Below, piece by piece: positions 41,001 through 51,310 of a stretch of DNA of 64,000 nucleotides. The position numbers were made by a program, and so were the translations under genes. The notes beneath the pieces were generated by a model, which was not told the DNA's origin, searched no databases, and was given only the letters and a program-made list of their open reading frames with translations. The stretch is from Rostratula benghalensis (taxonomy: Eukaryota; Chordata; Aves; Charadriiformes; Rostratulidae), in NCBI GenBank assembly GCA_013399305.1, contig VXAI01000198.1, positions 616,061-680,060 on the forward strand. The letters are read 5' to 3'. How positions within the stretch are numbered: position 1 is the stretch's first letter; the number at the start of each line of letters is the position of its first letter.

Positions 41001-44000
41001 AGAGTTTTTGCAATCCCTGTGTAACGTCCTTGGCACAGAAAAGCTTTGTAGGCTGGGGGGGGTGACGCACACCAGCGGATTGCTGAGGGGTCCAGTCACA
41101 GCAGTGTGGCTTGAAAAGGTGTTTCTGGCAAACGTGGTGATTCTTTGTTGTGGGTTTGGCCACCCCCAAAGAAATCACCGCTCCCTCTGGGCCAGCTCAC
41201 CCCGTGTCTCAACCACTCTGCTGCCCGCTGGCGAGTCTCTGGTGCAGGAGAGTCTCCTCTAACCACCACTTGATCCCTCTCTTTTGCTGTTCCCTCTGTG
41301 GGGAGAATGAGAACGAGATGGGTGTGCGCGGCGCCGGGTGTGCGATGCGCAGGGGGAAGCCGGTCCCTACCCCTACAAACCAAGCAGGGCTTCTTTGTTT
41401 AAAGGTGGCAAACTGTTGTGCTGTGAGTCCTGCCCAGCCTCCTTCCACCCCGAGTGTCTCAACATAGAAATGCCCGAGGGCTGCTGGAATTGCAATGACT
41501 GTAAAGCTGGCAAGAAGCTGCGGTACAAGCAGATCGTTTGGGTCAAGCTTGGAAATTACAGGCAAGTTGGCTCTTTGGGGGGTTTAATGCTTTGTGTGTC
41601 TTCAACTGCTACAGAATTACAGCAGCACAGTCTTTGTAAACGAGAACTAGAAATACAGTCGTACCTCTACCTTGTGTCAGACTTGGGTATCACCCTTTAA
41701 ATTAAATTCTGCTTTTTCCAGGCCATGGTGGACACTTGATTGCGCTTGCGTTTGCTGTGGGGGGATGTGGGGACCAGGGGCTCTCCCATAGACCCGGGGT
41801 GTCCTAAGCTTGTGTTTGCTGTCAGTCCCCTGCAGGAACACAGGCATTTCTAGGTGATCTCACAAGTCTACTCTTGTGCCACGTATGTTCCTACAAGGCT
41901 TTTCCGAAATCTGGAACAAGAACTCCTGTGTTTGTCCCAGTGCTTCCAGATGTTGCCAGAGGGAACCTTGGTCACATAAGGAAGGGGTTTGTTTCTTTAG
42001 GAAAGAAAAACCACCTTTTATTTCTCAGTCCAGTCAGGCAGACTCAGAAGCTGAGACCATAATTCCAGGAACTTACATCCTTCTTTTATTGTTTTCCTAC
42101 TTTCCAGGTGGTGGCCAGCAGAGATCTGCAATCCCAGGTCTGTGCCTCTCAACATACAGGGCCTCAAACATGATATCGGGGACTTCCCAGTATTTTTCTT
42201 TGGTTCACATGACTACTATTGGGTACACCAGGGCAGAGTTTTCCCTTATGTTGAAGGAGATAAAAGCTTTGCTGAGGGGCAAACTAGTATTAACAAGACC
42301 TTCAAGAAAGGTAAAATCAAACAAAGTTTATAGTGGTTTATGAAAAACTTCCACGTGTTTGTGTCTCCATCACCACTTAACCTGCATGGGAATATTATGT
42401 GACTAGTGTTCTGTGTTCATGTAAAACTGCAAACATTGTGTAGATTCCTTGACTGCAGATAAAAAAAAAAAATGTTTCTTTAAGTGCCTACTCATTGTGT
42501 ATCGTTGTGGGCAAGTTCAGTTCTTCCACAAACTGGGAGATGTTAAGCTGGAGCCTGGGCTCTGCTGCATGGGATCATTGCTCAGTGCCTCCCTACCAAC
42601 AGCAGATTCATGATGTACTGCAATAACTCATTTCCAGCTTGTGTTTTTCTTTATAGAGTTCTATTCCTAGCTTTTATTTAAAATAAATACATACATACAT
42701 GTAGATATTTGATGGATGGCAGCTGGTGCTAATTGCTTTCTGTTCTGAACTCCCTTGCACAGCACTTGAAGAAGCGGCAAAGCGTTTCCAGGAGCTGAAA
42801 GCACAAAGAGAAAGCAAAGAGGCATTGGAAATTGAAAGGAATTCAAGGAAACCTCCACCCTATAAACACATCAAAGTGAGTTGGCCTCTTTATTTTCCTG
42901 CTTGTATTCTGTGCATGAGTAAGCTATGTATTTAAACCAATATTTGCAACAATGGAAGCTTAAGGAATTTCAAATAAATGATTTTGTTGGTTTTTTTCAG
43001 GACTCTTTAGTTTTTACAGTGCCATAAAGTGTTCTTGTAGCAGAGAATTTGTGAAAGAGCATTAAGGGTTGAAGAGCAGTTGAACCTGAGGTAGAACTTT
43101 GCTGGCTGCAAGCTCCTGCGGTGTGTCGGACCCAGGCTGGCTGTTAGACCTTACTGGACATTGCTGAAGCTGAACTGGGTGTTGGTGGGAATTCCAACAG
43201 CTCATCCTCCTGCAGTTGAGCTCTTGCCAGCAGTTTTGGACACGTGGGGCTGGTGGTGCTCTTTTCATGTTTTTCTGGTTTAGTTGGAACAAATCCCAGT
43301 GATGTACTGGTAAACTTTGTGTGCTTTGGGCTCCTGAACCAGTGACTTTGCTGGGGAGAGACTTGTGCTGTACTGCCTGGAGCCCCCACTTGGCAGCTGA
43401 GTGGCACCAGATGCGCTCTGTAAAAGTGTGTGTGTGTCTGCTGCTGGCTTGCAGGAGCTGTGTTTGTGTCACACTGTCCTTCAGAAGGGTCGAGAAGGCC
43501 CATATACATGACGTTGTTTTCTTGCCTTCTGATGTCACTTGATGACTGCCCTCCAATGAAGCTTTGTGCTTGTGTCCTTTGTGCGATGTCACCTTCACTG
43601 GCTCCTTTTCTCCCCGTGTCCCTCAGTCCAACAAGGTGATTGGGAAGGTTCAGATCCAGGTGGCTGACCTGTCGGAGATCCCCCGCTGTAACTGCAAGCC
43701 CTCGGACGAGAACCCCTGCGGGCTGGAGTCGGAGTGTCTCAACAGGATGCTGCAGTACGAGTGCCACCCCCAGGTCTGCCCCGCCGGGGAGCGCTGCCAG
43801 AACCAGTGCTTCACCAAAAGGCTCTACCCCGACGCAGAGATCATCAAGACTGATCGACGCGGATGGGGCCTCAGGACGAAAAGGAGCATTAAAAAGGTAG
43901 AATTGCAAAGGATGAGGGTGGTGACAGCCCTTGGCGTGGGTTTGTGGGGAAACAAAATGGAACCCAAGAAGGGAATACAGAAAAAAAATCTGCTGCTCCT

Positions 44001-46959
44001 GTATTTCGAGTGGGCTTTTTGCTCAAACAACATCCCCGGTGCACACAGGCACGACTGGCCTCCGCCGGGGTTAAAGTGTCATGCTTCTTGTTGAGGATCA
44101 GACCACATTTGTGTAGGAAATGGCTTTTTTTCTGTGCTGCCTCCCTTTATCCTCCGAAGGAGCAGTAAACATGGATTTCTTCTTTGTGCTCTCCTGGGCT
44201 TCTCAGGGTGAATTTGTGAATGAGTACGTCGGGGAGCTGATTGACGAGGAGGAGTGCAGGCTGCGGATCAAGCGCGCACACGAGAACAGCGTAACCAACT
44301 TTTATATGTTAACTGTAACCAAGGTAAAGATTTCTTCTTGTTTGGTGCCAACTGTTCATGGTTGAAAGTGGGGGCAAAACGCTGGCAGAGGGTTCTGGGT
44401 CTGAGGATGACCTCTGTGTCCCTCCTCAATGGAAGGGTGAAGAGCTGACACGCAAAGCCTGTACCTCAGGCTGTGCACTCTCTGCCTGTTTCACTCCTGC
44501 AAAGGCCAAATATTCAGTAAAACTGACTCTGTGGGGAAAACTTACCACTGAACTGATTTAAAATAAACAGATCTTTTGCTTCTTTAGCTATTAGTCAGCA
44601 GAAAACCTTCTTTTTGTTTGTAAGTACTGAACAAGTCTTTGTGGTTTTACTTGAAGGACCGTATAATAGATGCTGGCCCGAAGGGGAACTATTCTCGCTT
44701 CATGAACCATAGTTGTAATCCAAACTGTGAAACCCAGAAATGGACAGTGAACGGTGACATCCGGGTCGGGCTGTTTGCACTCTGTGACATCCCTGCAGGT
44801 AAGGAGGTGGCACCGTTGTGCCTGTGTGCTTTTGTCTTGAAACAGCCCGGTTCCCCAGTGGCCATGTGGGTCAACTGTTTTTTTTTTTTTTTCTTTCATT
44901 TCCAGGAATGGAGTTAACGTTTAATTACAACCTGGATTGCCTGGGCAATGGCAGGACCGAGTGCCATTGTGGAGCAGAGAACTGCAGCGGCTTCCTGGGA
45001 GTGCGGCCAAAGGTACGGGGATGAAAATTGCAGCTTCTGGTCCCAAATCCAGAGACAGAGAGAGAGAAGGGCAGAGAGAGGTGTTGGGGTTATTTAACTC
45101 TTTACTGTCATCTCTGTAATACTGTTCTCCCGTGACAGTCCATGATTTGACAGTTGTGCACCGTGGTGCTGTTGTGTCTAGGGTGAAGGTAATTTACCAA
45201 ATGGTGTCCATTCAAACACATGCAAACGGGTGTTTCTGGCTTTTGTAGCTTAAAAACCTCCTGAGTGGATTTGAGCATAGTGCATGCAAATAGTAACCCA
45301 AAGTTGATGAGGAGAATTTCAGTGTGAGGGGGTTATGGAGTGACTGTCTGCTGTGATCTGTGTAACCGCCAGACAGCATTTGCAACGGCGAATGAAGAGA
45401 AGGTGAAGAATGCCAAGTTAAAGCAGAAGAAACGGAAAATAAAAACAGAACAGAAGCAGATGCACGAGGACAACTGTTTCCAGTGTGGAGATGGGGGAGA
45501 ACTGGTCATGTGTGACAAAAAGGACTGTCCCAAAGCCTACCACCTCCTATGCCTTAACCTGACCCAACCACCCTTCGGTAAGAGCAGAGGCGCGGGGCCT
45601 GTTCATCCCTGTTCTTTGGGATACTTCTTATGTTCTTCTTTTTGCATCTCTTTCTGGGATCAAATTTCCTCCCCCCATTTTGATGGAAATAGGAACCTCA
45701 TCTCAATGTCCCAAGGTCACCAAGTGCAAATCAAACCACAGTTCAGGTCCCTGCCATAGTGAGTGTGATGTGCAGGGGGTGATTCTTCAGGAAATGTATT
45801 TAAATTATTTACTGGATCCTGATGGCATGGATCTTCCGTTTGAGTTGATACACGTTAAGCCTTTCATAGCCAGGGCTCCAATTCTTCAGCAATATGACGT
45901 CTTAATCCGATTGCAGGATTTTGTAAAAGTCCTTATCTCTTTAATCTTCCTGATTCCAAAGACTTTGAAAATAATTGCAAGTCCAGATTAGTCTATGATT
46001 AAATTGACCAGAAGGCTGCCGTGAACGCAGCTGGGTCTGTCAGGTGCCTCCAGAAGCATGGCAGTTATCCTCAAAATAGGGTGTCTGCTGGCAGCAGCAG
46101 CAGTGGGAGGTCAGAGCCCAGCCAGGTTCCCTCCAGCACAGCTCAGGCACAGCAGCCAGAAGGGTTTGGTTTTCCCTGTCTGCGGTGTTGGGGCTGGCTC
46201 TGCAGTGCGTGTCCGTGGTTTGGGGTTTTTAGGGTCAAACATTTTGTTTCAAACAACTTGTCCAAAACTAATGCAGTCAGTCTTCTACATCAGAGTGAGC
46301 TGTCGTTGAGCTAAAGCTTAATTTGGAGGTCCCCATCTGAGTGAGCTGTCCCCCGATCAGCGAGAGCTGCTCACCATCAGAAAGATGTAAAAGTGAACTC
46401 TGGGGCTGGGAAGGACACTGGGTGCCAGGGGAGGCTGACCACTGCTCTGGCCATTTTCAGCTCTGGTTCCATGTGCAGCAGTGTTTGGGCTGTGTGAGAC
46501 CTAAAAAATGCGAAACGACTAAGAACTCTTCCCAGTCAGGTTCCCGTGAGTGAGAAGCAGAAGCAGCAGCTACAGAAGGAGCTGATTTTTCTCAGCTTTC
46601 TTCACCTTATTCTGAACAATCACATACGGAGTCAGGGTTAAAGGCCAGCGCTGTCCCCGAAATGCACTAATCTCAGCTGCTTCTCTCTGTCTCCCTCCCT
46701 TCCCCTCTCCTCCTCAGGAAAGTGGGAATGTCCGTGGCACCAGTGTGATGTGTGTAGCAACCCCGCAGTCTCCTTCTGCGAGTTCTGCCCCCGCTCCTTC
46801 TGTAGGGATCACGAGAAGGGAGCGCTGGTGGCATCGGCGCTGGACGGCCGGCTCTGCTGCTCCGCACACGACCCCAGAGCTCCCGTGGCACCCGAGTACT
46901 GGAGCAAGATAAAGTGCAAATTGGAACCCCAGAACCCTGCGGAGGAAGCCAAGGAGTGA
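19373..46959 (+). CDS. NSD3: NSD3 (WHSC1L1), histone H3 lysine 36 methyltransferase, whole coding region
   Basis: Twenty-three coding exons join in frame to a 1435-residue protein; human NSD3 long form is 1437. In order: an N-terminal region with the BRD4 ET-binding motif (EIKLKI, 155-160), PWWP1 (YPWWP, 282-286), a long basic linker, PHD fingers (703-868, 918-960), PWWP2 (YRWWPAE near 970), AWS (1082-1130), SET with NHSC (1221-1224) and ELTFNYN, post-SET CHCG, and a C-terminal PHD/C5HCH pair to 1435. NSD enzymes mono- and dimethylate H3K36 in chromatin. NSD3 also bridges BRD4 to CHD8 through its N-terminal half, which in mammals exists as a catalytically dead short form. The start is the ATG in AACAATGG, matching human [10 protein letters not shown]. 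The gene is divergent from LETM2 and upstream of PLPP5. Confidence 0.97.
20057..23262 (+). other. NSD3: NSD3 intron 2 (3.2 kb)
   Basis: Ordinary intronic sequence. No coding exon, RNA gene or dispersed repeat is recognised. Confidence 0.6.
23263..23331 (+). CDS. NSD3: NSD3 coding exon 2: residues 229-251
   Basis: 69 nt, phase 0-0: [20 protein letters not shown] then EAP. The first residues match the human RPNER; the rest is a fast-evolving linker. Donor GTTAGT. In-frame skipping would be tolerated. Confidence 0.9.
23714..23873 (+). CDS. NSD3: NSD3 coding exon 3: PWWP1, first half
   Basis: Residues 252-304. [20 protein letters not shown] then [20 protein letters not shown]. The YPWWP core of the first PWWP domain, which reads H3K36 methylation, is intact. 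Donor GTAAGG. Confidence 0.96.
24302..24456 (+). CDS. NSD3: NSD3 coding exon 4: PWWP1, second half
   Basis: Residues 305-356: [40 protein letters not shown] and SNHSEKQK. The strand and helix elements of PWWP1. Acceptor CATTTCCAG, donor GTATGA. Confidence 0.96.
25260..25763 (+). CDS. NSD3: NSD3 coding exon 5: basic linker, residues 357-524
   Basis: 504 nt, phase 0-0. [20 protein letters not shown], then lysine-rich and alanine-rich stretches, [20 protein letters not shown], and a conserved end [21 protein letters not shown] family linker likely rich in phosphorylation and nuclear localisation signals. Donor GTATGT. Confidence 0.96.
26583..26709 (+). CDS. NSD3: NSD3 coding exon 6: residues 525-567
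   Basis: 127 nt. [20 protein letters not shown] and [20 protein letters not shown], matching human GIGNKTEISVRGQ.. and ..SSPEATSGSTG. Preceded by a long T tract as acceptor. Confidence 0.93.
26710..30375 (+). other. NSD3: NSD3 intron (3.7 kb) between residues 567 and 568
   Basis: Long intron, no exon or known repeat recognised. Contains a T run at 29267-29286. Confidence 0.55.
30376..30476 (+). CDS. NSD3: NSD3 coding exon 7: residues 567-600
   Basis: 101 nt: [20 protein letters not shown] then [13 protein letters not shown], a basic nuclear-localisation-like stretch. The donor GTTGGC is weak; reading through it gives VGFLHVES and a stop at 30501-30503. Confidence 0.94.
30477..32854 (+). other. 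NSD3: NSD3 intron (2.4 kb): AT-rich part plus a GC-rich island
   Basis: 30480-32245 is AT-rich with several ATTTA-like stretches and an AATAAA at 32100-32105. 32250-32765 switches abruptly to GC/CpG-rich sequence containing a perfect inverted repeat, and then returns to intron-like sequence before the acceptor CAAACAG. Confidence 0.7.
32399..32464 (+). repeat. Perfect 20-bp inverted repeat (hairpin) in NSD3 intron
   Basis: Left arm 32399-32418 (CTGGATGGAGCCCTGCGAGG) and right arm 32445-32464 are exact reverse complements, separated by a 26-nt GC-rich loop. In RNA this gives a very stable stem. It lies inside the GC island 32250-32765. Confidence 0.93.
32855..32900 (+). CDS. NSD3: NSD3 coding exon 8: residues 601-616
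   Basis: 46-nt micro-exon: [15 protein letters not shown]. The KTGLQKG end matches human, where the short isoform is thought to diverge directly after this point. Donor GTGAGT. Confidence 0.9.
33502..33632 (+). CDS. NSD3: NSD3 coding exon 9: residues 616-659
   Basis: 131 nt: [43 protein letters not shown]. Near-identical to human. Serine- and acid-rich. Acceptor GTTAAG is weak; donor GTAAAG. Confidence 0.95.
34172..34300 (+). CDS. NSD3: NSD3 coding exon 10: residues 660-702
   Basis: 43 codons, phase 0-0: [42 protein letters not shown]. It leads into the first PHD finger; the final Cys is the first zinc ligand. Confidence 0.95.
34952..35078 (+). CDS. NSD3: NSD3 coding exon 11: PHD finger 1
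   Basis: Residues 703-745: [40 protein letters not shown]. Cys4-His-Cys3 spacing is intact. PHD1 of NSD proteins. Confidence 0.96.
35435..35632 (+). CDS. NSD3: NSD3 coding exon 12: PHD finger 2
   Basis: 198 nt, phase 1-1. [62 protein letters not shown]-rich codon use. Cysteine spacing intact. An in-frame skip is possible. Confidence 0.96.
36096..36266 (+). CDS. NSD3: NSD3 coding exon 13: PHD 3 region
   Basis: 171 nt, phase 1-1. [56 protein letters not shown]. Conserved PHD-like zinc region of the NSD family. Confidence 0.96.
36267..39136 (+). other. NSD3: NSD3 intron (2.9 kb)
   Basis: No exon or known repeat recognised. Ordinary base composition with a GC-richer stretch at 38200-38800. Confidence 0.55.
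39137..39286 (+). CDS. NSD3: NSD3 coding exon 14: 50-residue skippable exon
   Basis: 150 nt, phase 1-1: [49 protein letters not shown]. It lies between PHD fingers. A mid-length human isoform lacks about 49 residues, which I recall as this position, so skipping here would give a similar form. Confidence 0.94.
39287..41404 (+). other. NSD3: NSD3 intron (2.1 kb)
   Basis: No exon or known repeat recognised. T runs at 39631-39662. Confidence 0.55.
41405..41561 (+). CDS. NSD3: NSD3 coding exon 15: PHD finger and start of PWWP2 (GC donor)
   Basis: 157 nt: [52 protein letters not shown]. The exon ends TTACAG and the intron opens GCAAGT, the consensus for the rare GC-AG class. Frame and the next exon (G|TGGTGGCC) require this site. 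Confidence 0.95.
42108..42310 (+). CDS. NSD3: NSD3 coding exon 16: PWWP2 body
   Basis: 203 nt: [60 protein letters not shown]. Second PWWP domain with the aromatic cage residues present. Confidence 0.97.
42763..42875 (+). CDS. NSD3: NSD3 coding exon 17: residues 1038-1075
   Basis: 113 nt: [39 protein letters not shown] charged helix linking PWWP2 to AWS. Acceptor TTGCACAG, donor GTGAGT. Confidence 0.96.
43627..43896 (+). CDS. NSD3: NSD3 coding exon 18: AWS domain and start of SET
   Basis: 90 codons, phase 0-0. [60 protein letters not shown], then [13 protein letters not shown]. The AWS zinc-cluster cysteines and the SET opening RGWGL are present. Confidence 0.97.
44207..44323 (+). CDS. NSD3: NSD3 coding exon 19: SET domain
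   Basis: 39 codons, phase 0-0: [39 protein letters not shown]. Part of the SET fold; FVNEYVGE and YMLT are S-adenosylmethionine/substrate elements. Confidence 0.97.
44657..44798 (+). CDS. NSD3: NSD3 coding exon 20: SET catalytic core
   Basis: 142 nt: [48 protein letters not shown]. The NHSCNPN motif at 1221-1227 binds S-adenosylmethionine in the pseudoknot. It predicts an active enzyme. Confidence 0.97.
44906..45012 (+). CDS. NSD3: NSD3 coding exon 21: end of SET and post-SET
   Basis: 107 nt: [35 protein letters not shown]. The ELTFNYN tyrosine and the post-SET cysteines (CHCG....C) are intact. Confidence 0.97.
45373..45577 (+). CDS. NSD3: NSD3 coding exon 22: C-terminal PHD
   Basis: 205 nt: [20 protein letters not shown], basic stretch, then [20 protein letters not shown] and [19 protein letters not shown]. 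Start of the C-terminal PHD-C5HCH pair. Donor GTAAGA. Confidence 0.96.
45578..46717 (+). other. NSD3: Last NSD3 intron (1.1 kb) with an unexplained open stretch
   Basis: Contains an AT-rich open frame (45680-45991) whose composition differs from its surroundings. No splice signals fit it into NSD3. No repeat is recognised. Confidence 0.5.
46718..46959 (+). CDS. NSD3: NSD3 last coding exon: C5HCH domain and stop
   Basis: Residues 1356-1435: [40 protein letters not shown], ..[20 protein letters not shown].. ending AKE and TGA (46957-46959). Matches the human C-terminus closely. Confidence 0.97.
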
Positions 46960-49900
46960 ATTTGGTTGAAAACAAGCAGGGGAGGGGAGCAGAGGGGCGG
47001 ACGGACGAGGGACCTGAAGAGACTGCTCTGACACATTCAGTCTTTGTCATCGGAGCCGTCCTGTGGGAGCTGGGACCGGGACCCTTCCACGGTAGTGAGC
47101 AGGAGCAGGCAGTGGTGCTTGGGGTCTGTTGGGTGGTCTTTCTTTTACCCTTGGATGTGCTACAGCAGCTCTTGCCGTCGGAAACCAGAAACGTCTTGGC
47201 CTTCAAAGCAAAACGTAGACCTTTTTGACAGCGAAAAGGGTATTCTGTTCCAAATCCGTTCTTTGAGTGTAGAAAGCAAAGCATAGCAACATATTTATTT
47301 ATTTAATTTTTAAAGGGTGTTGAAGATCTGGTTTTGATCAGTCAACGTGTCTTTAAGAACAGCATAGCAAAGCCAACGTAACTTCTGTGTCTAGTCTGTG
47401 AAAGAACAAAGCCTCCCGCTCGCTGTGCCGCCGAGATGCCGTGCGGGCAGCCGTGGGTTTCAGACCAGGTGACCCCAAAATGCCTCCGTTCCAGTACTTG
47501 TTTTTAAAGGCGTTTGGAGAAGGTAGGTTGTGTGTCGTGTTCACTTAGCGATCGTGGTGTAAAGAGTTTCCTGTGAGAAACCAGGTGTGTGCCTCCTTGC
47601 AAGTGCTCGTAACACGAGATCTCGTGCTGTTTAAGGAGGGGAGGTGCCGTGGTTCCCTGCTCCAGAGCTGTCACCGGTGTCTGCAGACGCTGGGAGCTCT
47701 AATTGCGCGGTGGCCGTTCCTGTATCCCACCCCAGTTAGAGTCTCCCAGTGCCCTAGGGCAGCTCACTGGGAACCGAGGGCTTCGCCCCGGCAGTGGGAG
47801 CTCTGCCCCGACTTCGTCAGGTGGAGGGTTGTTCTGTGTGTGTGTGTTTGTCACCTGCCACCTCTGCACTTGATCTAGGGCAGTGTAGTACTGGGGTTAT
47901 TGCCCCCCCTCTCAGACTCCCATCAGCTCCAAAAAGAGTGTGGGAAGAGCCCGACTCACGTGCATGTTTTGTTTTGATGGAATGTTTAGGGGGTTGTTGT
48001 TGTTTGTCTGTTTGTTTTTTCTTTTGCCGAAGGGATCTTGTCCCTTCAGCCTCCATTGTTAATGGAGCTGAGAGAAATCTCAGCACTTCCTCAAGGAACA
48101 GGCTCTGTCTGTGTCTGGGTGGTGGGGCCACCTTCGGCCTCGTGAGATGGTTCTCTCTCGATTTCCTCCTTCGGCGAGGGCAGGCTCCTGCTCCAGACTT
48201 TCTTTCCAAAACCTGTCCTCCTCCATTCCTCGGGCAAGGAGCCGGGGGTTCCAGTGTGCCCAGGCTGAAGTTATTCTCTGGGGAACATCCTGCCCCAGTC
48301 CCAGGTCTCACAGAACTCTGTGTCCCCCCCTGCCCTGGGACAGTGAGGGGGGTCCCTTTCACTTGGGCACTGGTACTCGCTGGCTTCCTGCAGGCTTTTT
48401 GCCGATTGAAAACAACCCTGAATGAGAATGGGCCAACAGCAAGTGTCGCTGGTGTCTGGCTGAATGAAGCCTTTGAATTAAGAACTGAGAACCCCGTCTC
48501 TGGAAAACTGGGTGCCTAAACCTATGGGAACGTGGGGAGTTCTCTGTTCGAGGGAACCCTGGGCTGGAAGGGCACAGGTGGGATTTTGGAGCACGTCTTG
48601 CCGCTGGCTGGGCTCCTCGGAGCTATGTACAGGGGGGGAATTTCCCTTTTTCACGTGCAATTGTGAAATTACAGAATACACTACAGTCTCTCGAAGCAGC
48701 TGCTGTGCCGTGGAGCTGACCCAGCAGCTCATCCCAGAACCTCTGCAGCCCCACAGCCCGGGGGTCTCTGGGGTGTGATGAGCTGTGTGGGTCCCATGGG
48801 TCAGTTCCTGGCACAGGGGGCTCGGGGGGTCTCCAGAGCACTTCACCTTGTGGTCCGTACTCCAGTGAATGTCCGAAACACTACTTGTGCTTGAAAGCAG
48901 TGCTATATTTTGGTATTTTTTACAAAAAAAAAAAAAAAATAATTTACAAAAAGGATTTTATTTTTCTTAACATTTTGTGTGACAAGTGTCTCTTTCTAAG
49001 CTCCTGCTGGGGGTGTTGAACCTTCTCAGAAATTCCAAACGTAGCCCTTGCTGCCGCGTCTGCGAGGCCCGACGTCTCTACCTGATGTTATTTATTGGGT
49101 CTGGTGGTGGTTTTCAGCGACTCCCGGGGTGTTCTGAGCCTCCTGGAGCTGCTGTCTTTTCCACGGGGTGTCCGCAGTAACTCGGGGACCGGAGGGGACG
49201 GTGTGGCAGCAACCAGGCCGTGGCAGGGAGGGGACAAGAGCCACCACTCAGTCCCCGGGGCCGTGCTGGGGCACCGGGTGCCACTGGAGGTGCACAAAAG
49301 GCTTAAAACCTTGTAAAACGCTGTGAATTAGGAGCTGCTGCTCCCCCCGTGCTGCCGGGTGCCTCCTGCTCTTCTTCCAGGTGCTCCTTTTTTCCACCAA
49401 AACCAACCAAAAGGATTAGTAAGAGCCAACAGCTGGGCTTGGGCTGGAAAATGGGGAGATTGGTTTCTAATTTGTATAATTCATGAGCAGTCTGAGCTGG
49501 GTTTCACGCTGTTGGAGAGAAAGTGAATCTTTCAAAACACTTTGGCATTCCTAGGTAAAAATATACCTGCCTCAGAGGGTCTGGGTAACTGGGGGGGCTG
49601 AGCTTTGTGCCAAGCACAGTGTGTTAAAATAGACGTTTTTAGCTATTTCTTTGCAAACTGAGTGACAGCAACGGGACTCCTTTGTAAGGAAAGGATTGAT
49701 CACTGCTTTGGTGTCAGTGGGGGGGTCACTGCTGCAGTAGGGGTGTGCGGCCTCTAAAGCAAGGTCATAAAAATTGGGCACTTTGGTGGTTTCATGCTGA
49801 GCCCTGGAAGAAACTCACGGATTTTGGTGATTTCAGTTGAGAATTTCAATCTGCCGTTGGAGACTGCTGGTTGTTCCTCCCCGGGTCGCAGCCTCGTGCT

Positions 49901-51209
49901 TTTCCTTTATTTTTGCTTTCATTTTTTTTGGGATGGCACTGCCCTCCTGCTGGGTTCCTGACTCGGGCTGCAAAGTCACCGGGTTCTGTTGTTCTCTGGA
50001 GCTTTTTCTCTGCGGTGGCGCCGCGGCACAGGGCAGGCGCTGGTCTTTGCAGCCCCGGGCTCTGCACAGGGGGCTGGGGCCGGGGGGGCTCGGGAGGGAG
50101 GATGGCACAGGGGAATTTTGTGGGCAAATCCCCTTCTCTGGTCACCACCAGGGTCTCAGAGAATCTGTTTCAGCGGAGCGGCGGGGCTGGAATGTTTCCT
50201 TTTGGCCTTTCTGCTGGAAAAGAAACCCAACCCAACCCTGGGATCTGAATTTCAGGCTGGAATGGGAAAGACACAGTTACTAGACGTACTTATCAACGAG
50301 CATAAAATCTGTATATATGGAAACTTCACAGAAATAGGTGGGGGGGTGGGGGGGTGTCCTGGTACGAAGTAGTCACTTTAACATTGAAACCTCTGCCTCA
50401 TTGAATTCAGGGTTTAATGTACTTGAAGCTCTGCGGTTCCTTACACAGCTTTTGGGTTTTTATTTATAGCCTTTTGTACGCCGCCTTCACCCCTCTTTGG
50501 ATTCCCTGCAGTTCCTTTCTGCTCCCGCTGTTGTGGGGTTGGGGAGGGGGGGCAGGTGGGGGTCCCTGGTGACCGGGGAGGGTGTTCCCAGGCGCCTGTG
50601 CGTTCACCCGAGGGACGGTGTCACCCGAGGGAGGGTGTCACCCGCCTGGGGGTCGCACTGCCCCTTCACCTGCGGCTCCTCCTCCGCTTTGCCCCCTCCC
50701 CTCCTCCTTTGTGTAGCAAAAAACATTTGCACTTACGATGCACTCCTACACTTCGGATGTAGTCACAGTGTTGTCCTGAGGTAATAAGAGAAAAAAAGGA
50801 AAAGGAAAAAAAAAAAAAAAAAGGAAATAAATTTAAACAAACGAAAAGCAGTTTGCTGTTCCATCGTGCTCCTGAGCCGGGAGCTGGGGCGGTTGTTCCC
50901 CCGGTGTCCCTGGAGGGGGGAGTTGTGGAGCTGAAACTGTGCTTGGCCCCGGAGACTCCTTCCCCATCAAAAAAGGGAAAATGGATGAATTTGCCAAAGC
51001 CATTCACTCGCCAACTCCCCCTGGTTCCTTGCCCGGCACTGGCTGCCCCCCCGGGGGCTGTGCATGGGGAGGATGGGGGAGATGCCCCCCTCGCCCCGTC
51101 TCTGCCAGCCCCGGGAGGTGGCCACGGTGGCCCTCCCCGGGCACCCCCAGCCCCTTGGAGCCGCTCTCTCTCGCTGTGGGTGTGAAGGGACCGGAGGAAA
51201 AGCGTCACT

Positions 51210-51310
51210 GGTGGGGGCTGTATCTCTGTCCTGGTGTCCCTGGTGGGGGCTGTATCTCGGTCCTGGTGTCCCTGGAGAGGGCTGTATCTCGGTCCTGGTG
51301 TCCCTGGCGG
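51210..51310 (+). repeat. 32-bp tandem repeat, three copies
   Basis: The unit GGGGGCTGTATCTCGGTCCT.. recurs at a 32-bp step (CTGTATCT at 51218, 51250, 51282) with few changes. It lies in the NSD3 3'UTR. No spacers, so not CRISPR-like. Confidence 0.88.

Noticed and set aside
41562..41700. Continuation of NSD3 exon 15 past 41561
   Set aside because: The frame runs on ([11 protein letters not shown]..) but loses PWWP2; the next exon restores WWPAE only if the GC donor is used.
51210..51310. Regular repeat considered as a CRISPR array
   Set aside because: Units abut without unique spacers, and this is a vertebrate 3'UTR.
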